Assembly: GCF_014698115.1 (NCBI RefSeq)
Contig: NZ_JACJSJ010000080.1
Coordinates: forward strand, 1-39,451
DNA: 39,451 bases
DNA from: Nostoc sp. FACHB-973
Lineage (GTDB): Bacteria > Cyanobacteriota > Cyanobacteriia > Cyanobacteriales > Nostocaceae
Direction: 5' to 3'
The notes below the pieces were generated by a model. The model worked only from the letters and a program-made list of their open reading frames with translations, did not search any database and was not told the origin of the DNA. The position numbers were made by a program, and so were the translations under genes. Of the stretch, positions 9,032 through 16,770 are shown in pieces (the first letter of the stretch is position 1; each line of letters starts with the position of its first letter).

Positions 9032-9042
9032 TTTTTAATCCC

Positions 9043-9151
9043 AGACGCGATAAATCGCCGTCAAGACGAAAAATTGATTATTGTAGAGACGCGATTTATC
9101 GCGTCTTTGCGATGTAGAATTCTCATCAAAAAACCTTAACCGAACCGTATT
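9043..9151. repeat. MITE remnant with two AGACGCGAT palindromes
   Basis: AGACGCGAT-AA-ATCGC at 9043 and AGACGCGAT-TT-ATCGCGTCT at 9087-9106. The right end CTTAACCGAACCGTATT (9135-9151) matches the terminal repeat of the element at 26961-27061. No left terminal repeat is seen. Confidence 0.7.
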
Positions 9152-9166
9152 GGAACCACATCTGTC

Positions 9167-9195
9167 GTAAGGGCACAGCATTGCTGTGCCCCTAC
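9167..9195. repeat. CACAGC palindrome copy
   Basis: GGGCACAGCA, one base, TGCTGTGCCC, flanked by GTA and CTAC. It belongs to the dispersed palindrome family of this window. Confidence 0.8.
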
Positions 9196-9543
9196 CGCGT
9201 GGTCTATTTACCTGAAAATAGCTGTAACGTAAAATCTATGTCCCCCAAGGAACGGACGTTCCTTGCTAATAGCAAAAGTAATCTTTAGATTACTAAATAT
9301 CCTTAAAAGCCTTTACTTTACTTTAGTAGACTTTAGCTAAAAGCCAAATAACTTTAGTTCCAGGTGGGTGACAAAGCCAACAGTTAAGCCATTTCTAACT
9401 TAAGTTGACACCAATGCATAGCGGTGCTGCCGTACAAATTTATGTAGCTCATGTAATTGTGAACCGTTATATACTTGAAGAAAGTTGATTCATAATTTAA
9501 GTCTCCTCTAGGGATTTACAAATAAAAAAACATTCAACTTTTA

Positions 9544-9603
9544 TTGTGGGATGGGCGTCTTGCCCGCTCATTAGAAAGAGCAGACAAGATGTCCATCCCA
9601 CAA
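9544..9603. repeat. Long imperfect inverted repeat
   Basis: Arms starting TTGTGGGATGG and ending CCATCCCACAA, about 26 bases each with a few mismatches, around a short ATTAGAAA loop. It lies 66 bases before the first Uma2 gene and could act as a hairpin in a transcript. Confidence 0.8.
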
Positions 9604-9669
9604 GATTGGAAAATTTACTTATTGGTAATTCCCTACACAACAGCTAAGACATCAACTCTCTGAGGTGAT

Positions 9670-10308
9670 ATGCTTTTAAAATTGCAACAAATTGTTGTTA
9701 AACCCGGTCAACAAATGTTACTCCAAAATATAAGTTGGCAGCAGTTAGAAAATATTTTAGAAGAAATGGGAGAAAGGCGTGCCGCACGTATTTCTTATAG
9801 TGATGGTTGGTTAGAAATCATGGTTCCTCTACCAGAACACGAAAAAGATAAAGAGCTTATTGGTGATTTAGTCAAAATATTGTTAGAAATACTCCAAATT
9901 GATTTTGAACCTTTTGGTTCTACGACACTTAAAAATGAGCGAATGCGGCAAGCAGTAGAGCCAGATACTAGTTTTTATATTCAAAATCAAGCTGCTGTCA
10001 TTGGCAAAAATCGCATAGATTTAAATGCAGACCCACCCCCAGATTTAGCAATCGAAATTGATATTACTTCTCGCAGTCGATTTGATAATTATGCAATTTT
10101 GGGAGTTCCTGAACTTTGGCGACATACACAAAAAGGTTTAGAAATATCCTTACTCAAAGACGGAAAATATATCAAATCTGAATCTAGTCCTAATTTTCCT
10201 AATATACCAATTATTGAATTAGTTAATGAATATGTTCAGCAGTGTTTAACAATTGGCAGAAGTCAAGCTATGCGTAATTTTAGAAATTGGGTTAAAGATA
10301 ATTTATAG
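9670..10308 (+). CDS. Uma2 family (DUF820) PD-(D/E)XK nuclease-like protein
   Basis: 212 residues. The Uma2 core is seen: VEPDTSFYI (first acidic position), then PPDLAIEIDITSRSRFDNYAILGVPELWRH with the family's D..E.D, and a C-terminal strand/helix region. The family has a restriction-endonuclease fold and is massively expanded in cyanobacteria; its biological role is not settled. GAGGTGAT precedes the ATG, supporting this start. The N-terminal SWQQLENILEEMGERRAARISYSDGWLEIM is typical of the group. Confidence 0.9.
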   Translation: MLLKLQQIVVKPGQQMLLQNISWQQLENILEEMGERRAARISYSDGWLEIMVPLPEHEKDKELIGDLVKILLEILQIDFEPFGSTTLKNERMRQAVEPDTSFYIQNQAAVIGKNRIDLNADPPPDLAIEIDITSRSRFDNYAILGVPELWRHTQKGLEISLLKDGKYIKSESSPNFPNIPIIELVNEYVQQCLTIGRSQAMRNFRNWVKDNL

Positions 10309-10320
10309 CCATTGATATAG

Positions 10321-10500
10321 GAGAATTCAGAAGTCAGAAGTCAGAATGGGCTACGCCCCGCTACGCCCCGCTACGCTAACAGAATTATAATCGGCTCTCT
10401 GCGTAGCTACCAGACATAGATAGTATACTTCACACTTCTTGAAATCTGCTGTAATTTGCATCCCATTCTGAATTCTGAATTCTGAATTCTGTATTTTTCT
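10321..10500. repeat. Dispersed repeats between the two Uma2 genes
   Basis: GAATTCAGAAGTCAGAAGTC, then GGGCTACGCC and two CCGCTACG units, and later an array of ATTCTGA units (10465-10492) complementary to the first part. Similar sequence occurs at 15882-15957 and 37671-37939. Confidence 0.75.
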
Positions 10501-10518
10501 TGAGAAAGGCGATCGCTG

Positions 10519-11262
10519 ATGACTACCGAAAACAACCCAACAGCCATTGTAGACTGGGAACACCCCACACCACCGACAGATTTAATTTTTGATGACGGAG
10601 AACCCTTGGAATCAAATCGCCACCGTATTGCAATGAATGTCCTGATTCGGTCATTGCAACAAGCTTGGGCTGACCGCAATGATTTCTTCGCTGGCGGCAA
10701 TATGTTTATTTATTACAGCAGCGCCCAAGTACGTAACCAGGATTTCCGTGAGCCCGATTTCTTTGCTGTCCTGAATGTAGATGGGACTAATTCTCGTCAA
10801 GGTTGGGTAGTGTGGGAAGAAAACGGTCGTTATCCTGATGTGATTGTAGAATTAATGTCACCATCCACAGCCAAAATAGATCAGACTGTTAAGAAAAACC
10901 TTTACGAACAAACTTTTCATACCTCAGATTATTTTGTCTATGACCCCTTTGACCCGACTTCTTTGCAAGGGTGGCATTTAGATCATAATCAGCAATATCA
11001 ATCTTTAACACCGAATGAGCGTGGTTGGCTGTGGTGTCAAAAGTTAGGTTTATGGTTGGGAACCTATGAAGGAACAATAGACAGAGAAACGGCGATATGG
11101 TTGCGGTTTTATGATGTGGCTGGCAATTTGGTTTTGTTACCAGACGAAGCCGCTGCTTTCCAAGCACAAGCCGCTGCTGCAAGAGAGGAAGCCGCAGTTG
11201 CAAAAGCAGCTCGTTTAGCAGCTAGATTAAGAGAGTTGGGTGAAAATCCAGATATTTTGTGA
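10519..11262 (+). CDS. Uma2 family protein with Ala-rich coiled-coil tail
   Basis: 247 residues. The nuclease-fold core has the acidic REPDFFAVL position and YPDVIVELMSPSTAKIDQTVKKNLYE, followed by DYFVYDP, the usual order of the family. After about residue 205 comes an alanine/glutamate-rich helix (AAAFQAQAAAAREEAAVAKAARLAARLRELGENPDIL), which is frequent in cyanobacterial Uma2 proteins and may mediate self-association. It is only distantly related to the Uma2 gene 210 bases upstream. A HIP1 octamer overlaps the start region. No methylase or other partner is seen, so it is unlikely to be a classical restriction system. Confidence 0.9.
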   Translation: MTTENNPTAIVDWEHPTPPTDLIFDDGEPLESNRHRIAMNVLIRSLQQAWADRNDFFAGGNMFIYYSSAQVRNQDFREPDFFAVLNVDGTNSRQGWVVWEENGRYPDVIVELMSPSTAKIDQTVKKNLYEQTFHTSDYFVYDPFDPTSLQGWHLDHNQQYQSLTPNERGWLWCQKLGLWLGTYEGTIDRETAIWLRFYDVAGNLVLLPDEAAAFQAQAAAAREEAAVAKAARLAARLRELGENPDIL

Positions 11263-11402
11263 GCTTTTGGTAAAATCATAACCCAATCAATAAATCGATA
11301 TAGGTTACGAATATCTGTTTCTGGTAACCCTAATTGATACAATCGGCGAATCAAGCTAAATTTCAAAGCTTTACGTTCTCCTAACTTTTTTGGAAAAACT
11401 AG
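11256..11402 (-). pseudogene. Rpn/PD-(D/E)XK transposase-nuclease C-terminal remnant
   Basis: The minus strand reads LVFPKKLGERKALKFSLIRR, then LYQLGLPETDIRNLYRFIDWVMILPK. This corresponds to the C-terminal part of the Rpn-type recombination-promoting nucleases frequent in cyanobacteria. The catalytic N-terminal part is missing and the remnant runs into the antisense of the Uma2 gene. It is a fossil, not a gene. Confidence 0.75.
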
Positions 11403-11436
11403 ATGCGATCGCTATTTTGAAACATAGGAGTTGTAG

Positions 11437-11592
11437 ATGAAAAGACAAGTAATTATTTATCCAGGAGAAGATGGTTACTGGGTCGCTGAATGCCCTAGTT
11501 TACCAGCTTGCATTAGTCAAGGAAAAACTAAAGAAGAAGCTGTTGTAAATATTAAGGAAGCTATTGAATTATATATTGAGGTTTTAAAATAA
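11437..11592 (+). CDS. Short HicB-like antitoxin
   Basis: 51 residues: MKRQVIIYPGEDGYWVAECPSLPACISQGKTKEEAVVNIKEAIELY and a short end. This is the HicB partial RNase-H fold that in HicAB systems neutralises the HicA mRNA interferase. The frame continues after the TAA with EGRTVVIELV before a second stop, so the TAA may be a recent nonsense mutation (for example GAA to TAA) in a slightly longer gene. TAGGAG precedes the ATG. No HicA is visible on either side, so it is an orphan. The array of HIP1-bearing repeats starts 46 bases downstream. Confidence 0.85.
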   Translation: MKRQVIIYPGEDGYWVAECPSLPACISQGKTKEEAVVNIKEAIELYIEVLK

Positions 11593-11638
11593 GAAGGTAG
11601 GACTGTTGTAATTGAGTTAGTGTAAATGAAAAATTGAA

Positions 11639-11790
11639 TGCGATCGCCATTTTCAAATCTCACAACAAACAAGTGCGATCGCTATTTTGAAATTTCACAA
11701 CAAACAAGGGAGATCGCTATTTTTAAATCTCAGAAAAAATAAGTGCGATCGCTATTTTCAAACCTCACAATAAATAAGTGCGGTCGCTAC
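11639..11790. repeat. 35-base tandem array carrying HIP1
   Basis: Four complete units with an exact 35-base period (starts 11639, 11674, 11709, 11744) and a fifth partial one at 11779. Each begins TGCGATCGC (one is GGAGATCGC, the last TGCGGTCGC), followed by TATTTT.AAA.CTCACAA..AA.AAG. A related unit start lies at 11403. Confidence 0.95.
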
Positions 11791-11872
11791 TAAGTAAAGC
11801 CGCACCATTCAAGTTTAATTAGTACAAGAATTACGGTCAAAGACAACTTCAATTAAGGGATTATAATTACAA

Positions 11873-13351
11873 TCACGAGTTTTGCACCATTTTCCACAAA
11901 ATAATACCCGCCACAATAAAAATAATGCTGACAAAGAGCATTACAACAAAAACTTCTGCATTACCTCTACTTAGTAAGTGATAAATTGCAACAAGAGCAA
12001 AAAATGCGACAATAGAAAAGCAAATCCCAGCAATTACCTGCCCTATCGTTTTCAGTACGGGATTATGGGTTTTTGGTGTCGTTGTTTGATTTGATGAAGA
12101 GGACTTTGACACAAAAGGTATCTCTAAACGATGATGTGGTTCTACTGATGGTGGAGCCTGAGAAATATTAGTTTTTGGTGTCGTTGTTTGATTTGGTGAA
12201 GAGGACTTTTGTCCAGAAAGTATCTCTCGAAGATGATGTGGTTGTACTGATGGTGGAGCCTGAGAAATAGGTGTGACTTCTTCTGCAATTAGTGTTGCTT
12301 CAATTGATTCCACATCTTGCCTGTTAAGTCCTAACATTTGTTGATAACGCTCCAAATCACCACGAGTGTAATCACTCAAAGGAAACTCTCTCTTAATCTC
12401 ATCAACGAATGCCTGCTCATATTGCTGCAATTTTTCCTTGTACTCTTGATAAGGTTTTAAAACCTCAGCTTCAATTGCAGCAACTTCTTCAGAAAGCAAT
12501 CCCAAATTGTCACGTTGGACATCTAATATTTTGCGACCAATACTAGGAATCTCGCCCCTACTAGCGTAATGCTCAACTTCTTTGCGATACCTCAGTTTTG
12601 GATCGCCAATTGGTGCTTTAGCCAAATGGATTTTGAATCCTTCTCTGAATGCAGAGATTCCTGGTCGCATCGCTGGAGATGCTTCTTGAACTTTCTTTTT
12701 GGCGTACTCATGCAACTCATCAACTGAAATCTCCCCATCGTTATCTTGATCTGCTGCACCTGTTTCAATACCTTCAATCAGATAACGGGTATAAATCGAA
12801 AGATTTTCTCCTGATTGCTGAAAAGAATACTGAGTCGCAGTGGAAGAACTTAGAACAACTCGCCCTTCCCCCCCCATTTCAACTTGAATATTAACAGAAC
12901 CATCATCTTTAACTGACCAACCTTCTGGAAATGCCCCACTAAAGCAGCAATCAAGAATTACGACTTGTCGTTTAGAACGGCTTTCATTCATAATGTCGTG
13001 AATGAAACTGGCAGGAACAGCAGTTGATTTGATGAGCCGTCCTTGGGAATTTTTGCGAGTAAAACGAGTAGCTAGGTGAAGTTTGCCATTCTCATCTTTG
13101 ATACCGTGACCGGAGAAATAAAGTACTACAAGGTCATCTTTGCTACGATCGCTAAACAATGTTTCGATCGCTTCGTGCATTTTCTGAGCTTCGGGATTCT
13201 CGAGCTTTTGAATGTTTGCTTCAGCAAAGCCCCCCATTTCTGGATGCTGTAAAACTTTAGCGATCGCCTGCACATCGTTAACTGAGGCTGGTAATGGGTT
13301 TAGACCAGGCTCATACTCACTGACTCCAATTAGCAAGGCTACCTTAGTCAT
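11873..13351 (-). CDS. Caspase-like (C14) protease with EF-hand loop and two C-terminal membrane helices
   Basis: 492 residues. The p20-like domain starts at the N-terminus (VALLIGVSEYE), with catalytic His in YFSGHG (H82) and Cys in LDCCFSG (C136), the complete orthocaspase/metacaspase-type dyad. DQDNDGEISVDE (about 201-212) fits a canonical EF-hand calcium loop. A charged helical section follows, then two tandem 34-residue repeats (SQAPPSV.PHH..EI...KSSS.NQTTTPKT), then two hydrophobic helices (about 432-452 and 463-485), so it is probably membrane-anchored with the protease in the cytoplasm. It lies 25 bases after the EACC1-like gene, so they are probably one operon. Role: regulated proteolysis or a conflict/cell-death response, inferred from the family. 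Confidence 0.9.
   Translation of the reverse strand: MTKVALLIGVSEYEPGLNPLPASVNDVQAIAKVLQHPEMGGFAEANIQKLENPEAQKMHEAIETLFSDRSKDDLVVLYFSGHGIKDENGKLHLATRFTRKNSQGRLIKSTAVPASFIHDIMNESRSKRQVVILDCCFSGAFPEGWSVKDDGSVNIQVEMGGEGRVVLSSSTATQYSFQQSGENLSIYTRYLIEGIETGAADQDNDGEISVDELHEYAKKKVQEASPAMRPGISAFREGFKIHLAKAPIGDPKLRYRKEVEHYASRGEIPSIGRKILDVQRDNLGLLSEEVAAIEAEVLKPYQEYKEKLQQYEQAFVDEIKREFPLSDYTRGDLERYQQMLGLNRQDVESIEATLIAEEVTPISQAPPSVQPHHLREILSGQKSSSPNQTTTPKTNISQAPPSVEPHHRLEIPFVSKSSSSNQTTTPKTHNPVLKTIGQVIAGICFSIVAFFALVAIYHLLSRGNAEVFVVMLFVSIIFIVAGIILWKMVQNS
12070..12273. repeat. Two 102-base tandem repeats inside the caspase gene
   Basis: Both copies begin TTTTTGGTGTCGTTGTTTGA and end near TGGTGGAGCCTGAGAAAT. 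Since 102 is a multiple of three, the repeat adds one extra 34-residue linker segment before the membrane helices. Confidence 0.9.
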
Positions 13352-13376
13352 TTTACTATCCTCTGTTTGAGATTTC

Positions 13377-13754
13377 TCAGCCTCGATCTACAAACCTTTC
13401 GGCGGCTTCCAGCGCTGCTGTTAATTCTGCCTGACTGCTGGCTGTAATTTTCAGCTTTTTACCGTTGGCTTCTACTTCTAATTCAATCGGTTTGCCACCC
13501 AAGCGATCGCCCAAAAATCCTAATAATTTCTTAAAATTGGCTAGGCTTACCTCTGCCTGCAATACTCCCAGTAGGAAACCTCCTAAAGCCTTCGAGCCTT
13601 CTGGTATTTCTGTTACTGCTACGAGTTCAGCATTTTCTACATCCAAGTCTCTGACTTCTCGCAGCAGATTTCGTGTTTCCCGTTCTTGCTCTTCTGGATC
13701 TAGGTCTGGATTAGAAAGAGCGATGGTTAATTTGACGTTAGATTCAGAACTCAT
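13377..13754 (-). CDS. EACC1-like (effector-associated constant component) small protein
   Basis: 125 residues, acidic N-terminus (NPDLDPEEQERETRNLLREVRDLDVENAELV), a central Gly/Leu-rich helix pair (ALGGFLLGVLQAEVSLANFKKLLGFLGDRLGG) and a C-terminal beta segment with AELTAALEAAERFV. This fits the EACC1 family of ternary conflict systems, which are found next to proteases such as caspases. It is likely the partner of the caspase gene 25 bases downstream. These systems usually also involve an NTPase/VMAP-type protein, which I do not see here. The central helix can resemble a membrane segment, and such proteins are sometimes mislabelled as permeases. Family assignment is from memory. Confidence 0.75.
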   Translation of the reverse strand: MSSESNVKLTIALSNPDLDPEEQERETRNLLREVRDLDVENAELVAVTEIPEGSKALGGFLLGVLQAEVSLANFKKLLGFLGDRLGGKPIELEVEANGKKLKITASSQAELTAALEAAERFVDRG

Positions 13755-14028
13755 TTTCTAGCCTTTTAGGTTTTTAAGCAGTTGACAGTCTACTATTAAG
13801 TTCATATCCGCTATGTAAATTCCTGAAATTTATTCAAGATTTTTAGAAGAACTTATAAAATTTAGGTAAAAATCAGTATAGGCAGGAGCGATCGCTCTAA
13901 AAAATAACTGCAAAATCAAAAAAGCGATACTTTCAGAGTGTGGCAATTAGCAAACAACACAAATAAAGCTATATTTGGTTAAATATATTTAAATTAAAAG
14001 GTTTAAAACTCAGAAACTTAATTTCCAA
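13755..14028. other. AT-rich spacer upstream of the EACC1/caspase pair
   Basis: It presumably contains the leftward promoter of the pair. Apart from one HIP1 octamer near 13888 I see no gene or clear site. Confidence 0.4.
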
Positions 14029-14165
14029 GTCACAAAAGCAGCTTTTCATATCGCAAAAGCAGCTTTTCATGTCACAAAAGCAGCTTTTCATGTCACAAAA
14101 GCAGCTTTTCATGTCACAAAAGCAGCTTTTCATGTCCCAAAAGCAGCTTTTCATGTCCCAAAACT
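14029..14165. repeat. 21-base tandem array, six units plus a partial
   Basis: Exact 21-base period from 14029 to 14154, unit GTCACAAAAGCAGCTTTTCAT with small changes (ATCGC, GTCCC). Each unit contains AAAAGC-A-GCTTTT, a short self-complementary stretch. On the minus strand it reads as MKSCFCD repeats, but I do not regard that as a gene. Confidence 0.95.
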
Positions 14166-14171
14166 TGATTC

Positions 14172-14273
14172 AGGGACTTCCAAAAAATAAATTATCCCAA
14201 ATTCTTTGTACGTTTTTCGGGTAGCACAGCTGTGCTACCCTACGATGGGATATTTTTTTAATTGGAAGTCCCT
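14172..14273. mobile_element. 102-base MITE-like element with nested palindrome
   Basis: The ends are inverted: AGGGACTTCCAA left and TTGGAAGTCCCT right, followed inward by A/T tracts and ATCCCA/TGGGAT. The centre holds the palindrome GGGTAGCACAG-CTGTGCTACCC (14219-14240). Roughly the left three quarters recur in opposite orientation at 33842-33918. No coding capacity. Confidence 0.85.
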
Positions 14274-14283
14274 CATATCACAA

Positions 14284-14346
14284 TTTACCCAATCCCCAGT
14301 CCCCAATCCCCAGTCCCCAATCCCCAATCCCCAATCCCCAATCCCC
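14284..14346. repeat. CCCCAGT/CCCCAAT heptamer STRR
   Basis: About nine seven-base units, abutting the stop codon of the ABC-2 permease gene on the other strand. Confidence 0.95.
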
Positions 14347-14347
14347 A

Positions 14348-15130
14348 CTAACTCGAAGCACTGGTATAAAACCGCAACGCAAACCGCCAAAACCAAGTAG
14401 AAAGGAAAAATAACGCCACTGCCAATACTCCTGCACCCATCAACCAGCTAATTTCACCTCGACCTAGCATTGCTTGGGCTGGTATTGTCGTTAAAAAAGT
14501 CACTGGGACTACAAAGGTGAAGAAAAAGCGGTAAGCAGTTGGATAAGCTGTAATTGGATATCTTCCTGCTTCTAATAAACTACGCAATACGTCAGTAACA
14601 TTGTATATTTTCACGAACCATATAGTCATAGACCCCAGCATAAACCACAAGCTGTATAGAATTACCAAGCCAAACAATAACGGCACTACACTGAGTAAAT
14701 ATTTGTCTATTCCAATACCAAGGCGTTGACCTGCGTAGCCAATGATGATGCAGCCAAAGATTAAATCGGGTAGTCCCCAAGGTGAAATGGTGTTAGTAGA
14801 AAGCCAAAACTGACTGCGAATTGGTTTCAATAATATAAAGTCAAGAGTGCCTTCTTGCACATGGCGGACAATGCGATTTAGGTTCGGTGCGAGAAATGTG
14901 GCGGAAAATCCTTGCAGTAAGGTAAAAATTCCCAGAACTATTAAAGCTGCTTCCCATGACCAGCCAGCAAAAGTGTAGCCGGTGCGGTAAAACAAGAATA
15001 GCCCAAAGAGGCTGCCAGCAAGGTTTCCCAGGCTGCTGAAGGTAGCTATGACAAAGTTGATGCGATACTCCAACTCAGCTGCGATCGCTGCACTCCAAAA
15101 TAGTCTTAGTACTTTCCAATATCTTTGCAT
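14348..15130 (-). CDS. ABC-2 family transporter permease (DUF990 type)
   Basis: 260 residues with about six hydrophobic segments. The start MQRYWKVLRLFWSAAIAAELEYRINF and the loop RHVQEGTLDFILLKPIRSQFW are typical of the DUF990/ABC-2 permeases that work in pairs with a second permease and an ATPase. No ATPase or sister permease lies beside it, so its partners must be encoded elsewhere; such scattering is common in cyanobacteria. GGGGGTG lies shortly before the ATG. The substrate is unknown. Confidence 0.88.
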   Translation of the reverse strand: MQRYWKVLRLFWSAAIAAELEYRINFVIATFSSLGNLAGSLFGLFLFYRTGYTFAGWSWEAALIVLGIFTLLQGFSATFLAPNLNRIVRHVQEGTLDFILLKPIRSQFWLSTNTISPWGLPDLIFGCIIIGYAGQRLGIGIDKYLLSVVPLLFGLVILYSLWFMLGSMTIWFVKIYNVTDVLRSLLEAGRYPITAYPTAYRFFFTFVVPVTFLTTIPAQAMLGRGEISWLMGAGVLAVALFFLSTWFWRFALRFYTSASS

Positions 15131-15265
15131 CTTGCACCCCCTGAGTTGATATAGACTTTAAAAATTACAAAAGAACTTCACATAAATTTAATATTACTTT
15201 TTATTCAAGAAAATTGCAGAACGTTAAGATGTTGTGGATCTATCTATTCAAAGCTTAGAAATTTT

Positions 15266-15871
15266 ATGCATTTAGATTTACCGCAACTGATTAAATCACT
15301 TGGCTACTTTGGGGTGTGGGCAATTGTTTTTGCTGAATCTGGTTTGTTAATTGGTTTTTTTCTCCCTGGGGATAGTTTATTATTCACTGCTGGGTTTATT
15401 GCATCTCAGAATTTACTGAACATTTGGGTTCTGATTTTTGGTGCTTTTGTTTGTGCAGTCTTAGGTGACAATGTTGGCTATTTTACTGGGCATAAATTTG
15501 GCAGAAGACTATTTCAGAAGGAAGATTCGTGGTTGTTTCATAAAAAACACATTGTGAAAACCCAAAATTTTTATGAAGAACACGGGAAGAAAACTATTGT
15601 TTTAGCGCGTTTTTTGCCAATTGTACGAACTTTCGCGCCCATTGTGGCGGGTATTGGTGCCATGCATTACCGCACATTTATGTCTTACAACTTAATTGGC
15701 GGCTTCGTTTGGACATTTGGAATCACTCTGTTAGGGTTTTTCTTAGGAAAAACCTTACCACCTGAACAGGTAGATAAGTACTTGTTACCAATTATTGGAT
15801 TAATTATAGTTATTTCTTTAGTACCATCAATTATTCATCTCATCCAAGAAAATAGAGCAAATAAAGGTTGA
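15266..15871 (+). CDS. DedA family membrane protein (VTT domain)
   Basis: 201 residues. DedA hallmarks: FAESGLLIGFFLPGDSLLFTAGFIAS, GDNVGYFTGHKFGRRLF, then FYEEHGKKTIVLARFLPIVRTFAPIVAGIGAM with the conserved arginine-proline and R.F.P motifs, and GGFVWTFGITLLGFFLG. DedA proteins are implicated in lipid-carrier flipping and membrane homeostasis; the exact substrate of this one is not known. It is transcribed away from the ABC-2 permease across a 135-base AT-rich spacer. Confidence 0.95.
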   Translation: MHLDLPQLIKSLGYFGVWAIVFAESGLLIGFFLPGDSLLFTAGFIASQNLLNIWVLIFGAFVCAVLGDNVGYFTGHKFGRRLFQKEDSWLFHKKHIVKTQNFYEEHGKKTIVLARFLPIVRTFAPIVAGIGAMHYRTFMSYNLIGGFVWTFGITLLGFFLGKTLPPEQVDKYLLPIIGLIIVISLVPSIIHLIQENRANKG

Positions 15872-15881
15872 AAATATGTGA

Positions 15882-15957
15882 AAATTCAGAATTCTGAATG
15901 GGCTACGCCCCGCTGCGCTAACAGGAGTCAGGAGTCAGAATTTAGAATTTAGAATTA
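15882..15957. repeat. ATTCTGA / GGGCTACGCC dispersed repeat
   Basis: ATTCAGAATTCTGAATGGGC followed by TACGCCCCGCTGCGCTAACA and GGAGTCAGGAGTCAGAATTT. It is a relative of the block at 10321-10500. Confidence 0.8.
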
Positions 15958-16000
15958 AAGCATAAAGCGGCTTGGGTTTTGAAACTACTGGCAATATTTT

Positions 16001-16522
16001 ATGACTTCCTTAAACATCAACCTCTACCTATTTCTAGAAAACCTGATTTTTTTCGTCATTGCCACACTTTTTATTGTGGTTGTGAACTGGGGCTGGAAAA
16101 ACACAAAAACCTATACTTTGCCTTTACCGTTTCCCGGCTGGTATAAAATTTGGTTTGGCTCAGTACAGGTATTAGGAATACTACTGCCATTAGTAGTGAT
16201 GCTATTGTGGGGTGTATGGTGGAGCGATCGCACTGTCTTAACTGTGCTTGGTTGGTATTTTATTGTATTAGTGTTGCAAATCATTTCCGAGAGAGTCGCC
16301 CTGAGAGAGTTGCAAAATGTAGTATGGGTGATGGTTCCCTACATATATTTACCGTACCGTTTCTGGCAGTTATATGAGGGTTTAACAATCTTAGGCTCTG
16401 AAAGTAAGTTACTGTGGGTGCGATATTTATTAATTTTTCAACTAGTGCTGTGGATTGTCAATTACGCCATAGATGTGTCTCAATTGCCACGCCTGTTTCG
16501 CTGGGAAGTGGAACAAAAATAA
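16001..16522 (+). CDS. Hypothetical membrane protein
   Basis: 173 residues with four predicted membrane helices (about 10-30, 53-75, 80-100, 140-160) and amphipathic tryptophan-rich loops (KIWFGSVQVLG, WVMVPYIYLPYRFWQLYEG). I do not recognise the family. Codon use looks native. It follows DedA after 129 bases that are partly repeat, so co-transcription is uncertain. A palindrome lies 18 bases after the stop. Confidence 0.75.
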   Translation: MTSLNINLYLFLENLIFFVIATLFIVVVNWGWKNTKTYTLPLPFPGWYKIWFGSVQVLGILLPLVVMLLWGVWWSDRTVLTVLGWYFIVLVLQIISERVALRELQNVVWVMVPYIYLPYRFWQLYEGLTILGSESKLLWVRYLLIFQLVLWIVNYAIDVSQLPRLFRWEVEQK

Positions 16523-16540
16523 TTGGGCACTGAGCATTTT

Positions 16541-16568
16541 GTAGGGGCACAACATGTTGTGCCCCTAC
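16541..16568. repeat. 28-base perfect palindrome, possible terminator
   Basis: GTAGGGGCACAACA followed by its exact reverse complement. It lies 18 bases after the membrane-protein stop. No T-run follows directly, so termination is only a possibility. Confidence 0.85.
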
Positions 16569-16770
16569 CCGTGTTCTCGTTTTGTGGCATGGCTTTTTAC
16601 ACCACTTCCATTCCTCTCCCTCACGGGGGAAGAGGCTTTGAAACGGAGTTTTAGTTTTTCTGTGCTTGTATGAAACCACCCTGGGGTCTAGGGGGGATCT
16701 ACGTTTCAGGCTTCAGTGCGTAAGTCCTAATTAATTCTTCTGCCTCATATCAAGTTCGGGTAATTACTTA
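16569..16770. other. Spacer with intergenic repeat debris
   Basis: It contains TGCGTAAGTCCTAA at 16718-16731, which matches the terminal repeat of the MITE at 19414-19525, plus CACCCTGGGGTCTAGGGGGG-type repeat. No gene seen. Confidence 0.5.

Larger units (their letters stand above)
8759..9669. other. 911-base gene-poor stretch
   Basis: No intact gene. It contains a histidine-kinase tail fossil (8915-9031), two GACGCGAT palindromes and a MITE end (9043-9151), a CACAGC palindrome (9167-9195), AT-rich sequence and an imperfect long hairpin (9544-9603). Confidence 0.8.

Noticed and set aside
9670..11262. The two Uma2 genes as a restriction-modification system
   Set aside because: No methyltransferase or specificity gene is present and the two proteins are only distant relatives.
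13969..14154. Minus-strand open frame of MKSCFCD repeats
   Set aside because: It is merely the 21-base tandem array read in one frame; no ribosome binding site and no non-repeat domain.
11639..14165. The 35-base and 21-base arrays as CRISPR
   Set aside because: Units are contiguous with no unique spacers between them, and there are no cas genes nearby.
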